A stretch of DNA of 64,000 nucleotides. It comes from Callipepla californica brunnescens. Taxonomy: Eukaryota; Chordata; Aves; Galliformes; Odontophoridae. This document shows positions 1 to 12,418 of the stretch, piece by piece. Each line of letters begins with the position of its first letter. Position 1 is the stretch's first letter. Made by a program: the position numbers and the translations under genes. The stretch is from NCBI GenBank assembly GCA_023055505.1, contig JALIRH010000147.1, forward strand, positions 372,001-436,000, in the 5' to 3' direction. Below the pieces are notes generated by a model, which was not told the DNA's origin, did no database searches, and was given only the letters and a program-made list of their open reading frames with translations.

Positions 1-3000
1 GGCTGACTAGCGTCTTTCTTCAGCGGCAAAAGCAGCAGGAGCCGCGACTGGTGCGATTGAATCGGAATCCGCGGCTAAGCACGGTTCGAGCATCAAATTC
101 TCTGCCGCCTTTTCTCTGCTTCTAAAGGGGGCTATTCCGATGCTCCGGTGACAAGGTTTTTTGGGGAACCCTTAAAAGCGGTGGAATCACACACGCCTTT
201 GGGAGAGGAATTATCTTTCCGTACTTAACGTCTGTCCATTGCTTCCATAGTTCTGAAAAACATACCTTTTTGAGAGAGAATGAGAAAGATCCGCCGGTAT
301 TGTAAGAAAATTCAAGTGAGTGTATTAGATTAAGGAAGTAAAAAGGATAACAGCACTGGTCAGAGAAAAGAATGAAAACGTGCTCGCAGATGAATGAACG
401 ATTCAGACGTACGTTGCATACAGTAACAGAGCAGAATAAGAATTAAAACTTTCACTCCTATTAAAACTGGGATCCAGCACACATTCTCTTCCAACTCCTG
501 AAACCGAGTCACTTTCACGTGTAAACCGCGAATTGTTGGAGAAGAACCGCTACCGGCTGATTTTTGAAAAGCCGCGATTCAGTGCACTGCTGCCGCCTGA
601 CTGGCGTATTTCTTCAGCGGCAAAAGCAGCAGTAGCCGCGATTGATGCGATTCGAGCCTGAGACGCGGTTCTTCGCGGTTCGAACATTAACACGCTGCCG
701 GTTTGCTATGTTTGTTAAAAGTGGCTTTTGCAACGCTCCACTGACAGTGTTTTTGGGGAACACTTCGAAGAGGTGGAATCAAACATACATTTGGTAGAAG
801 AAAAAGTTTAACGTACTTAACGCTACTATTTGACTTTTTAGCTCTGAATACCATACCGTTCCAAAAGAAAAAGGGAATGAATTGTTTGTTTGGCAAGAAA
901 AACTTGTGTGACGATATTAAAAAGAGGTAGGAAAAGGAATAACAAGACTGGTCAGAGAAAGGAATGAAAACGTGCTCGTAGATGAATGAACGATGCAGAC
1001 GTACGTTGCATTCAGTAGTAGAGCAGAATGAGAATCAAAACTTTCCCTCCCACTAACATTGGGATGCAGCATACATACACTTACAAATCCTGAAACGGAG
1101 TCACTTTCACGTGTAAACCGCGATTTGTTGGAGAAGAACCGCTACCGGCTGATTACTGAAGCCGCGATTCAGTGCACTTTTACCGGCTGACTGGCGTCTT
1201 TCTTCAGCGGCAAAAGCAGCAGGAGCCGCGATTGATGCGAGTGAATGGGAATCCGCGGCTAAGCGCGGTTCGAGCATCAAACTCTCGGCCGCTTTGCACT
1301 GCTTCTTAAAGGGGGCTATTCCGATGCTCCGGTGACAAGGTTTTCTGGGGAACCCTTAGAAGCGCTGGAATCACACACGCCTTTGGGAGAGGAACCAGCT
1401 TTCCGTACTTAACGCCTCTCCATTGCTTCCATAGTTCTGAAAAACATACCTTTTTGAGAGAGAATGAGAAAGATCCGCGGGTATTGTAAGAAAATTGAAG
1501 TGAATGTGTTAGATTGAGGAAGTAAAACGGAAACAGCACTGGTCAGAGAAAAGAAGGGAAACGTGCTCGCAGATGAATGAACGATGCAGACATACGTTGC
1601 ATTCAGTAGCAGAGCAGAATGAGAATCAAAACTTTCCTTCCCATTAAAACTGGGATCCAGCATACATTCACTTCCAACTTCTGAAACCGAGTAACTTTCA
1701 CGTGTAAACCGCGAATTGTTGGAGAAGAACCGCTACCGGCTGATTTTTGAAAAGCCGCGATTCAGTGCACTGCTGCCGCCTGACTGGCGTCTTTCTTCAG
1801 CGGCAAAAGCAGCAGTAGCCGCGATTGATGAGATTCGATCGGAATCCGAGGTTCTGAGCGGTTCGAATATTAACACTCTACCGGTTTGCTCTGCTTGTTA
1901 AAGAAGGCTTTTGCAGAGCTCCGATGATAGTGTTTTTGGGGAACACTTAGAAGAGGTGGAATCAAACATACATTTGGTAGAAGAAAAAGTTTAACGTACT
2001 TAACGCTACTATTTGACTTTTTAGTTCTGAATACCATACCGTTCCAAAAGAAAAAGGGAATGAATTGTTTGTTTGGCAAGAAAAACTTGTGTGACGATAT
2101 TAACTAGAGGTAGGAAAAGGAATAACAAGACTGGTCAGAGAAAAGAATGAAAACGTGCTCGTAGATTTATGAATGATGCAGACTTACGTTGTTTTCAGTA
2201 GTAGAGCAGAATGAGAATCAAAACTTTCCGTCCCACTAACATTGGGATGCAACATACATACACTTACAACACCACAATTGGAGTCACTTTCAGGTTTCAA
2301 CCGCGATTTGTTGGAATAGAAACGCTGCCGGCTGATTACTGAAGATGCAATTCAGTGCACGTCTTTCAACTGACTGGCTTCTTTCTTCAGCGGCAAAAGC
2401 AGCAGGAGCCGCGATTGATGCGATTCGAACATGATTCACGGTTTTCCGCGGTTCGAAGATTAACTCGCTGCCGGTTTGCTATGTTTGTTAAAAGGAGCTT
2501 TTGCAATGCTCAGATGACAGTGTTTCTGGGGAACACTTATAAGCGGTGGAATCACACATCCATTTGGTAGAGGAAACAGTTTTCCGTAATAAACGTTTCT
2601 CTTTTGCTTCTTTATCTCTGAATACCATACTTTTGCAAAAGATTATCGAAAGATACTTGTGTTCGACAAGAAAAAGTTTTTCCATGTATTAAGTAGAAGT
2701 ACGAAAAAGAATAACAACACTGGTCAGAGTAAAGAATGAAAACGTGCTCGTAGATGAATGAACGATGCAGACATACGTTGCATTCAGTAGTAGAGCAGAA
2801 TGAGAATCAAAACTTTCCCTCCCACTAACATTGGGATGCAGCATACATACACTTACAACTCCTGAAACGGAGTCACTTTCACGTGTAAACCCCGATTTGT
2901 TAAAGAAGAACCGCTACCGGCTGATTACTGAAGCCGCGATTCCGTGCACTTTTGCCGGCTGACTGGCGTCTTTCTTCAGCGGCAAAAGCAGCAGGAGCCG

Positions 3001-5030
3001 CGACTGGTGCGATTGAATCGGAATCCGCGGCTAAGCGCGGTTCGAGCATCAAATTCTCTGCCGCTTTTTCTCTGCTTCTAAAGGGGTCTATTCCGATGCT
3101 CCGGTGACAAGGTTTTAAGGGGAACCCTTAGAAGCGGTGGAATCACACACACCTTTGGGAGAGGAATTATCTTTCCGTACTTAACGTCTCTCCATTGCTT
3201 TCATAGTTCTGAAAAACATACCTTTTTGAGAGAGAATGAGAAAGATCCGCGGGTATTGTAAGAAAATTGAAGTGAATGTGTTAGATTAAGGAAGTAAAAC
3301 GGATAACAGCACTGGTCAGAGAAAAGAATGAAAACGTGCTCGCAGATGAATGAACGATTCAGACATACGTTGCACTCAGTAACAGAGCAGAATGAGAATC
3401 TAAACTTTCCTTCCCGTTAAAACTGGGATCCAGCACACATTCACTTCCAACTCCTGAAACCGAGTCACTTTCACGTGTAAACCGCGAATTGTTGGAATAG
3501 GACCGCTACCGGCTGATTTTTGAAAAGCCGCGATTCAGTGCACTGCTGCTGTCTGACTGGTGTCTTTTTAAGCGGCAAGAGCAGCAGTAGCCGCGATTGA
3601 TGCGATTCGAGCGGAATCCTAGGTTCTTCGCGATTCGAATATTAACACTCTGCCGGTTTGCTCTGCTTGTTAAAGAAGGCTTTTGCAACGCTCCGATGAT
3701 AGTGTTTTTGGGGAACACTTCGAAGAGGTGGAATCAAACATACATTTGGTAGAAGAAACAGCTTGACGTACTTAACGCTTCTATTTCACTTCCTCAGCTC
3801 TGAATATCATACCGTTGCAAATGACAATCTGAATTGTCCGTTTGTTTGACAAGAAAAACTTGTGTGACTAGAGGTGCTAAAAAAGGTAACAAGACTGCTC
3901 AGAGAAAAGAATGAAAACTTGCTCGGAGATGTTTGAATGATGCAGACATACGTTGCATTCTGTAGCAGAGCAGAATGAGAATCAAAACTTTCTCTCCTAT
4001 TGACACTGGGATCCAGCACACATTCTCTTACAACTCCAGAAACGGAGTCACTTTCACGTGTAAACCGCGATTTGCTGGATTAGGACCGCTACCGGCTGAT
4101 TTTTGAAAAGCCGCGATTCAGTGCAACGCTGCTGTCTGACTGTCGTCTTTCTTCAGCGGCAAGAGCAGCAGGAGCCGCGATTGATGCGATTTAATGGGAA
4201 TCCGCGGCTAAGCGCGGTTCGAGTTTCTAACTCTCGGCCGCTTTGCTCTGCTTCTTAAAGGGAGCCATTACGAAGCTCCGGTGACAAGGTTTTATGAGGA
4301 ACATTTAGAAGCGGTAGAATCACACACGAGAATCAAATCTTTCCCTCCCACTAAGTTTGGGATCCAGCATGCATTCTCCTACAACTCCTGAAACGGAGTC
4401 ACTTTCACGTGTTAGACGCGATTGGATGAAATTTGACCGCAACCGCCAATTATTGATGCCGCTATTCAGTGCACGTCTGTCGTTTTATTGGCGTCTTTCT
4501 TCAGCGGCAAAAGCAGCAATAGCCGCGATTGATGCGATTCGAGCCTGATACGCAGTTCTTCTCGTTTCAAATAGAAAGCTCGCAGCCGTTTTGCTCTGCT
4601 TTTTAAAGAAGGCTTTTGCAATGCTCCGATGACAGTGTTTTTGGGGAACATTTCGAAGCGGTTGAATCACACAATGCATTTGGTAGAAAAAACAGCTTGA
4701 CGTATTCAACGCTACTATTTGACTTCTTTAGCTCTGAATATCATACCGTTCCAAATGAACATCGGAATGATCCGTTTCTTCGACATGAAAACTAGTGTGT
4801 CGGTATTATCTAGAGGTACTAAAAAGGAGAAGAACACTGCTCAGAGAAAAAGAATGAAAACGTGCTCGCAGATGAATGAATGATGCAGACATACGTTGTA
4901 TACAGTTGCAGAGCAGAATGAGAATCCAAACTTACCCTCCCATTAATATTAGGATTCAGCTTCCATTCACTTCCAACTCCTGAAACGGAGTCACTTTCAC
5001 ATGGAAACCGCGATTTGCTTGATTAGGACC
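1..5030. repeat. ~590-bp tandem satellite, dimeric A/B order
   Basis: The motif CCGCTACCGGCTGAT or a close variant recurs near 548, 1139, 1725, 2327, 2912, 3506 and 4087, with a degraded copy near 4436, so the period is about 580-600 bp. Two monomer types are visible after the shared CTTCAGCGGCAAAAGCAGCA core. Type A continues with a CGGAATCCGCGGCTAAG-like segment and AAGGGGGCTATTCC. Type B continues with a TTAACACTCTGCCGGTTTGCT-like segment and AAAGAAGGCTTTTGC. The order is A-B-A-B-B'-A-B-A-B. The A copy near 4150 has lost about 240 bp at 4327, which explains the short 349-bp spacing. Most monomers carry a CACGTG palindrome in a TTTCACGTG context. One half of the monomer is CpG-rich and the other AT-rich. 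I cannot match it to a named avian satellite. Confidence 0.9.
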
Positions 5031-5040
5031 TAACCCTTTC
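5017..5040. other. Satellite to telomere-type repeat junction
   Basis: The satellite copy is collinear up to GATTAGGACC (ends 5030), where other monomers continue with GCTACCGG. Here TAACCC begins at 5031. The terminal CC can belong to either side, so the join shows minimal microhomology, as in end joining or telomere-type healing. From here C-rich telomere-like sequence is on the + strand. Confidence 0.75.
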
Positions 5041-7167
5041 CTAACCCCTATTCCTAACCCTTACCCTAACCGTATCACAATCCCTATCCTAACTTTTACC
5101 ATAACCCAAACCCTAACCTAACCCTAATTCTAACCCTATCCCTAGCCCCTACCCTAACCCTACCCTACCCTAACCTTAACTCTACCCTAACCGTATCCCT
5201 ACCCTAACCCTAACCCTAATCCTAGCCCTTACTCTAACTTTATTCCTAACCCTACCCCTGATCCAAACACTAACCCTAACCTTAATGTAACCCTAACCCT
5301 ATTCCTAACCCTTACCCTAACTGTATCCCATTCCCTATCCTAACTCTTACCATAACCCTAACCCTGATGCTAATGCTAACCCTAACCCTGAATCTAACCC
5401 TTACCCTAACCCTATCCCTTACCCAGAAGCTAACACTTAGCGTTGTACAATACCTAACCGTACCCTAACCCTATCCCTAAACCTAAAAGGAACCCAAACT
5501 CTAACCCTAAATCTGTCCCTGAGCCTAACCTTCAACCTTACCCTAACCTTAACCCTAACCCTGTTCCATTCTCTAAACATATCTGTAAGCATTACCTTCA
5601 TCCTAACTCGAACTCTACCCTAACCCTATCCCTTTGACCCCAACACAAAACCCAGATTGAGCCTGACCCTAACCTAGGTAGCATCAAGTGTATGTAGGGT
5701 GAATTTGAGTTTTAGGGTCAAAGTTAAATTGTTAGTTTTAGGGTTAGGGTGAAGGATTGCTTTAGTTCTAGTATTAGGGTGTTTGGGGTTAGGGTTAGGG
5801 TAAGGATTTTGGAGTGGATTAGGTTTAGGGTCAGGTTTGGGGGAGTTTTGGGGTTAGGGTTAGATTTAGGATTAGGGTTAGCAAAAAAGTTGTTTTAGTT
5901 TTAGTTTAGGTTAGTGCTAGGATTAGGTTGAGTGTTCTTGTGAAGTTTAGGTTTAGGGTTAGGTTTAGGTTTAGATTGAGGTTTAGGGTAAGGAGTAGGG
6001 TTCATTTGACTTTTAGGGTCAGAGTAGAGTTAAGTCGTGTTAGGGTTAAGGTTAAGAACAGGATTCAGATTCCAATTAGGTTTTGGGTTCCTACTAGGGA
6101 TAGGCCTCAAATTAGTGTTAAGGTTAGGGTTAGGGTTAGGTATAGGGAAAGGGTTAGTGTTAAGGCCAGGGCAAGTGTATGGTTTAGGGTAAAGATTGGA
6201 TTTAGGGTTAGGTTTAGATGTAGGTTTGGTTTGATCGTTAGGGTGTGAGAAGGCACCGGCCTTGGATTTCATTTGGAGATTGGGTAAGGTTTAGGAATAG
6301 GAATAACATTGGTGTTTAAAAGATGATTAGTGTTAGTATTAGGGATAGGGTTACGGTTAGAGTTTAGTTAGGGTTGTTAGTTTTAGAGTGAGGGATAGGG
6401 GTATGGTTTGGTCTAGTACTTGGGTTAGGGTTTGGGATAGTCCTAGCATTAGTGTTAGTGTTAGGGTTCCGTTAGGGTTGTGGTAATCTGATGCTAGGTG
6501 TCGGGATTAGGGTTGTGCTTAAATGTGGGATGGTTTGAGGGTCAGAGTTAGGGTTAGGGTAGAGTTAGAATTAGGGTAAGAGTTAGGATTAGGTTTAGGA
6601 TTAGGATAAAGATTAGGTTAGGATTAGTGTTGGCTTTAGGGTTGTGTCTGGGAGAAGGGTTAGTGTTAGGGATAGACTTAGGGTAAGAGTAAGTGTTAGG
6701 AATAGGCATAGGTTTTGGGAAAGTTTCAGAGTTTGGACTGGATTTATGATTAGGGTTAGGGACAAAGATTTTTTGAGATTTGTGATTAGATTTAGGGAGA
6801 AAAGTAGGCTGACTTGTGGTGTTAGCAGTAGGTTTAGGTTTAGGTTTAGGTTTAGGATTCCATTTGTATTTATTGATCGAGGTTGGGTTAGTTGGAGTGT
6901 AAAGGTCAGAGTAGGGTTAGGCCTTGGGATAGGGTTAAGGTTTGGAATAGGATTAGGATTCAAATGATGTTACGGGTTGGTGTTAGGGTTAGGGAAAGGT
7001 TAGGATCAGGGTTGAGGTCAGGGTTAGGTATAGGAAAAGGGTTAGTGTTAGGGCTAGGGCAATTGGAAGGGTTAGGCTTAGGCTTAGATATTAGGGTTAG
7101 GTTTAGGCGGAGGTTTGGTTCGAGTGTCAGGGTGAGAGAAGGGGTAGGCCTGGGGTTTGGTTTTGGG

Positions 7168-7358
7168 TTACATCATACAAATCATCCCATACATTAGCTG
7201 GGGTGGGAGGTGCAAGGAACAGCCAGCAAAGTGCTGAGTTCATTCCAATCAGAGGACCTGAAGATCGGGTAGCTACTATCAAACCGTTTGTGTTGCCAAT
7301 TCCGATGATATTTATGGGGCCCTGATGTTATGGTTCAGTGGGGAGTCACTATCAAGTC
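7168..7358 (+). pseudogene. pro: Retroviral protease C-terminal fragment in unit 1
   Basis: This is the only clearly non-telomeric part of the unit. In the frame of 7194 it reads LAGVGGARNSQQSAEF and then IKPFVLPIP before a TGA at 7323-7325. A GVGG segment followed by a KPFVLPIP-type strand is what the C-terminal half of a retroviral aspartic protease looks like. In a second frame the end reads WGPDVMVQWGVTIKSDF, the expected last strand and helix and the start of the pro-pol linker, so a frameshift lies near 7310. The N-terminal half with the catalytic Asp-Thr/Ser-Gly is absent. The left boundary is a direct join to G-rich telomere-like sequence at 7167/7168. The fragment cannot be functional. 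The assignment rests on motif order and on unit 7, where the same bases run straight into reverse transcriptase. Confidence 0.8.
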
Positions 7359-9159
7359 CAAACCCAATCCAAACCCCAAACCTACTCCTATTCCTAAACC
7401 TTATCTTAACCCTAAACCAAACCCAAACCCAAGGCCCTCCCCTTCTCTCAGCCTAACACTCAAACTAACCTAAACCCGAAACTAACCCTACATTTATCCT
7501 AATCTTATCCATATTCTAAGGCCTAACCCTACTCTGACCAGAAAGCTCATGTTGTCTAAAATCTACCCCTTACCTAAAACCTAAATCGACAAAAAAACCT
7601 AACCCGAAACCTCAACCTAACTCTTCTCCTAACTAGAACACCAGCACTTCACCTTACCCTAACTGGAAACCTAGGACTAAATCCTTACCTTGTCCAGAAC
7701 CCTATTCCTAACCCAAACCAGAATTCTAACCTCTACCCTAACCAAAACCCTTCCCCTAAACCTAAACCTAATGCTACCCTCAACCAAACCCTAGCCCTAA
7801 ATCCTACCCTAAAACCAACACCACGTTTAAGCTCAAACCTCAAGCCTCAAAGAAAGCATCAGATTACCGCAGATCTCACCTAACACTAACCCCAATCCAA
7901 TCCCTACTACTAACCCCAAACCCAATCCAAACACCAAAACTATTCCTATTCCTAAACCTAACACTAAGCCAGAACCAAACCCAAGGCCTACCCCTTCTCT
8001 CAGCCTGACACTCAAACTAACCTAGACCTGAACGCAACGCTAAATCAAATACTAAAACTCACCCTTAGCCAAGGCCCTTTTAGGACCCTTCCCTGGTCCT
8101 AAAACTAAAGAGAACCCTACCCCTTCCACTAAACCTTCATCTACATCCCTAACCCTTACCCTAAACCTAAATCTACACCAAAACCTAACCCTAACCCTAA
8201 CATGTCTTCTAACTGTAAAACTAACGCTTCACCTAACCCGAACTGAAACCCCAGGACTAAACCTTACCTAACAAACACCTAGCTATATTCCTAACCCTAT
8301 CCTGAAACCTAACGTTAACCCTAACCCTAAAAACAACTTGGAACCAAACCCTAACCCTAACCTAACCCTTATCAGAACCCTAAATCTAATCCTAACCGTT
8401 ACCTCAATTGAACTCCAATTCTTCCTGAAATCTAAATGGGACCTTAAAACCAACCCCAGATTGAAGCCCAACCCTAAACCTAACACAAAGCATTAGATTA
8501 CCACAGCCATCACCTAACTCTAACCCCAGCCTTAACGCTAATACTATCCCAAACACTATTCCAATTCCTAAACCCAACACAAACCCAAAAACACAAAGCC
8601 TACAATTCTCACAGCCTAACACTGAAAGGAAACCTAAATCTTACCCTAACTCTAAAACTAATCCAAAGCATGACCACAATTTCAACTCTAAATCTACCTT
8701 CAAACTAAAGCTGACCCTAACACCAACCTCAAGCCCAACCCTAAGCCTAACACAAAGCATTAGATTACCACAACGCTCACCTAACTTCTAACCCCCACCC
8801 TAACACTAATACTAAAGCAATCAGATTCCAAATACTAACCCAATTCCTATTCTGAAACCCAAAACTATTCCAAAAACAAACCCAAGGCCTAACCTTTCTC
8901 TCACCCTAACAATCAAAGAAAACCTATTCCTAAACCTAATCCTAAATCTAGTCCTAACCCTAACCCTCACCCTTAATCTAACCCCAACCCCCACCCAGAA
9001 GCTAACACTTAGCATTGTACAATACCTAAACGTACCCCTAATCCTTATCACTAAACCTAAAAGGAACCTGAAACATAGTGCTAAATCCGAACCCTAACCC
9101 TGAAGACTAACGCTAACAATGAACCAATTCCTATACCTTTTCCTTCCTCCAAATTGATT

Positions 9160-9945
9160 CCTAGCACTAACCCTAACCCTACATTAACCCTATCCTAACC
9201 CTAACCCTAACCCTAGCCCTAAACTACATTAACCCTAACCCTAACCCTAACCCTAACCCTAGCCCTAACCTAACTCTAACCCTAACCCTAACCCTAAACC
9301 TAATGCTAACCCTTACCCTACCCTAACCCTAACCCTACCATACCCTAACCCTAACCTACCCTAACACTAACCCTAACCCTAACCCTAAACCTAAACCTAA
9401 ACCTAACCCTAACCCTAACCCTAACCCTAATTCCTAACCCTTACCTTAACTGTATCACAATCCCTATCCTAATTCTTACCCTAACCCTAACTCTTACCTA
9501 ACCCTAACCCTAACCCTAACCCTAACTCTAACCTTAACCCTAACCCTAACCCTAACCTAACCCTAACCCTAATCCTAACCCTAACCCTAACTCTAATTCC
9601 TAACCCTTACCTTAACTGTATCACAATCCCTATCCTAATTCTTACCCTAACCCTAACTCTTACCTAACCCTAACCCTAACCCTAACCCTAACCCTAACCC
9701 TAACCCTAACCCTAACCCTAACCCTACCCTAACCCTAACCCTAACCCTAACCCTAACCCTAACCCTAACCCTAACCCTAACCATAACCCTAACCCTAACC
9801 CTAACCCTACCCTAACCCTACCCTAACCCTAACCCTAACCCTAACCCTTACCCTAACCCTAGCCTAACCCAAACCCTAACCCTAACCCTACCCTAACCCT
9901 AACCCTAACCCTAACCCTAACCCTACCCCTAACCCTACTTTACCC
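9160..9945. repeat. Near-perfect CCCTAA tract, unit 1
   Basis: Several perfect (CCCTAA) runs of about ten copies occur, for example around 9665-9725. A block with TGTATCACAATCCC is present twice, starting near 9430 and 9596, giving a local 166-bp duplication. Units 2-5 carry this block once. Confidence 0.9.
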
Positions 9946-12227
9946 TAACCCTAATCCTAACACTAACTCTAACTTTATTCCTTACCCTAACACTAATCCA
10001 ATCCCGAACCCTAACCCTAATCCTAGCCCTAACTCTAACTTTATTCGTAACCCTACCCCTAATCCAAACAATAACCCTTACCCTAATCAAACCCTATCCC
10101 TATTCCTAACCCTTACCCTAACCGTATCACAATCCCTATCCTAACTCTTACCATAACCCAAACCCTAACCTAACCCTAACCCTAACCCTAACCCTATCCC
10201 TAACCCCTACCCTAACCCTAACCCTACCCTAACCTTAACTCTACCCTAACCGTATCCCTACCCTAACCCTAACCCTAATCCTAGCCCTTACTCTAACTTT
10301 ATTCCTAACCCTACCCCTGATCCAAACACTAACCCTAACCTTAATGTAACCCTAACCCTATTCCTAACCCTTACCCTAACTGTATCCCATTCCCTATCCT
10401 AACTCTTACCATAACCCTAACCCTGATGCTAATGCTAACCCTAACCCTGAATCTAACCCTTACCCTAACCCTATCCCTTACCCAGAAGCTAACACTTAGC
10501 GTTGTACAATACCTAACCGTACCCTAACCCTATCCCTAAACCTAAAAGGAACCCAAACTCTAACCCTAAATCTGTCCCTGAGCCTAACCTTCAACCTTAC
10601 CCTAACCTTAACCCTAACCCTGTTCCATTCTCTAAACATATCTGTAAGCATTACCTTCATCCTAACTCGAACTCTACCCTAACCCTATCCCTTTGACCCC
10701 AACACAAAACCCAGATTGAGCCTGACCCTAACCTAGGTAGCATCAAGTGTATGTAGGGTGAATTTGAGTTTTAGGGTCAAAGTTAAATTGTTAGTTTTAG
10801 GGTTAGGGTGAAGGATTGCTTTAGTTCTAGTATTAGGGTGTTTGGGGTTAGGGTTAGGGTAAGGATTTTGGAGTGGATTAGGTTTAGGGTCAGGTTTGGG
10901 GGAGTTTTGGGGTTAGGGTTAGATTTAGGATTAGGGTTAGCAAAAAAGTTGTTTTAGTTTTAGTTTAGGTTAGTGCTAGGATTAGGTTGAGTGTTCTTGT
11001 GAAGTTTAGGTTTAGGGTTAGGTTTAGGTTTAGATTGAGGTTTAGGGTAAGGAGTAGGGTTCATTTGACTTTTAGGGTCAGAGTAGAGTTAAGTCGTGTT
11101 AGGGTTAAGGTTAAGAACAGGATTCAGATTCCAATTAGGTTTTGGGTTCCTACTAGGGATAGGCCTCAAATTAGTGTTAAGGTTAGGGTTAGGGTTAGGT
11201 ATAGGGAAAGGGTTAGTGTTAAGGCCAGGGCAAGTGTATGGTTTAGGGTAAAGATTGGATTTAGGGTTAGGTTTAGATGTAGGTTTGGTTTGATCGTTAG
11301 GGTGTGAGAAGGCACCGGCCTTGGATTTCATTTGGAGATTGGGTAAGGTTTAGGAATAGGAATAACATTGGTGTTTAAAAGATGATTAGTGTTAGTATTA
11401 GGGATAGGGTTACGGTTAGAGTTTAGTTAGGGTTGTTAGTTTTAGAGTGAGGGATAGGGGTATGGTTTGGTCTAGTACTTGGGTTAGGGTTTGGGATAGT
11501 CCTAGCATTAGTGTTAGGGTTAGGGTTCCGTTAGGGTTGTGGTAATCTGATGCTAGGTGTCGGGATTAGGGTTGTGCTTAAATGTGGGTTTGGTTTGAGG
11601 GTCAGAGTTAGGGTTAGGGTAGAGTTAGAATTAGGGTAAGAGTTAGGATTAGGTTTAGGATTAGGATAAAGATTAGGTTAGGATTAGTGTTGGCTTTAGG
11701 GTTGTGTCTGGGAGAAGGGTTAGTGTTAGGGATAGACTTAGGGTAAGAGTAAGTGTTAGGAATAGGCATAGGTTTTGGGAAAGTTTCAGAGTTTGGACTG
11801 GATTTATGATTAGGGTTAGGGACAAAGATTTTTTGAGATTTATGATTAGATTTAGGGAGAAAAGTAGGCTGACTTGTGGTGTTAGCAGTAGGTTTAGGTT
11901 TAGGTTTAGGTTTAGGATTCCATTTGTATTTATTGATCGAGGTTGGGTTAGTTGGAGTGTAAAGGTCAGAGTAGGGTTAGGCCTTGGGATAGGGTTAAGG
12001 TTTGGAATAGGATTAGGATTCAAATGATGTTACGGGTTGGTGTTAGGGTTAGGGAAAGGTTAGGATCAGGGTTGAGGTCAGGGTTAGGTATAGGAAAAGG
12101 GTTAGTGTTAGGGCTAGGGCAATTGGAAGGGTTAGGCTTAGGCTTAGATATTAGGGTTAGGTTTAGGCGGAGGTTTGGTTCGAGTGTCAGGGTGAGAGAA
12201 GGGGTAGGCCTGGGGTTTGGTTTTGGG

Positions 12228-12418
12228 TTACATCATACAAATCATCCCATACATTAGCTGGGGTGGGAGGTGCAAGGAACAGCCAGCAAAGTGCTGAGTT
12301 CATTCCAATCAGAGGACCTGAAGATCGGGTAGCTACTATCAAACCGTTTGTGTTGCCAATTCCGATGATATTTATGGGGCCCTGATGTTATGGTTCAGTG
12401 GGGAGTCACTATCAAGTC
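12228..12418 (+). pseudogene. pro: Protease fragment, unit 2
   Basis: By eye it is identical to the unit 1 piece, including the frameshift and the TGA. The lesions therefore predate the amplification or were homogenised. It joins CAAACCCAATCC at 12419. Confidence 0.78.

Larger units (their letters stand above)
5031..10101. repeat. Telomere-derived macrosatellite, unit 1
   Basis: First unit of a head-to-tail array. The anchor ATTCCTAACCCTTACC recurs at 5050, 10102, 14972, 19809, 24656, 29884 and 34674. The unit starts C-rich (degenerate CCCTAA), switches at a CCTAGG palindrome (5673-5678) to G-rich (TTAGGG-like, about 5694-7167), passes a 191-bp non-telomeric piece (7168-7358), then is C-rich again to the next unit. 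The second C-rich half contains internal degenerate repeats: ATTAGATTACC at about 8489 and 8761, and CTCTCAGCCT at about 7445 and 7996. Private to this unit is GATTTGTGATTAG near 6780, where other units read TTTATGATTAG. No coding function is supported. Confidence 0.92.

Noticed and set aside
1716..1901. Frame containing SSAAKAAVAAIDEIR, found again near 4480
   Set aside because: It lies inside the 590-bp satellite. The frame is not kept in most monomers and varies at both ends, so it is probably chance in a CpG-rich half.
5928..6248. Recurring reading frames rich in Arg, Phe, Val, Gly and Leu in every macrosatellite unit, on both strands
   Set aside because: They are translations of TTAGGG- or CCCTAA-like hexamers. 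Composition follows the repeat, there is no domain, and the same DNA is open in overlapping frames on both strands.
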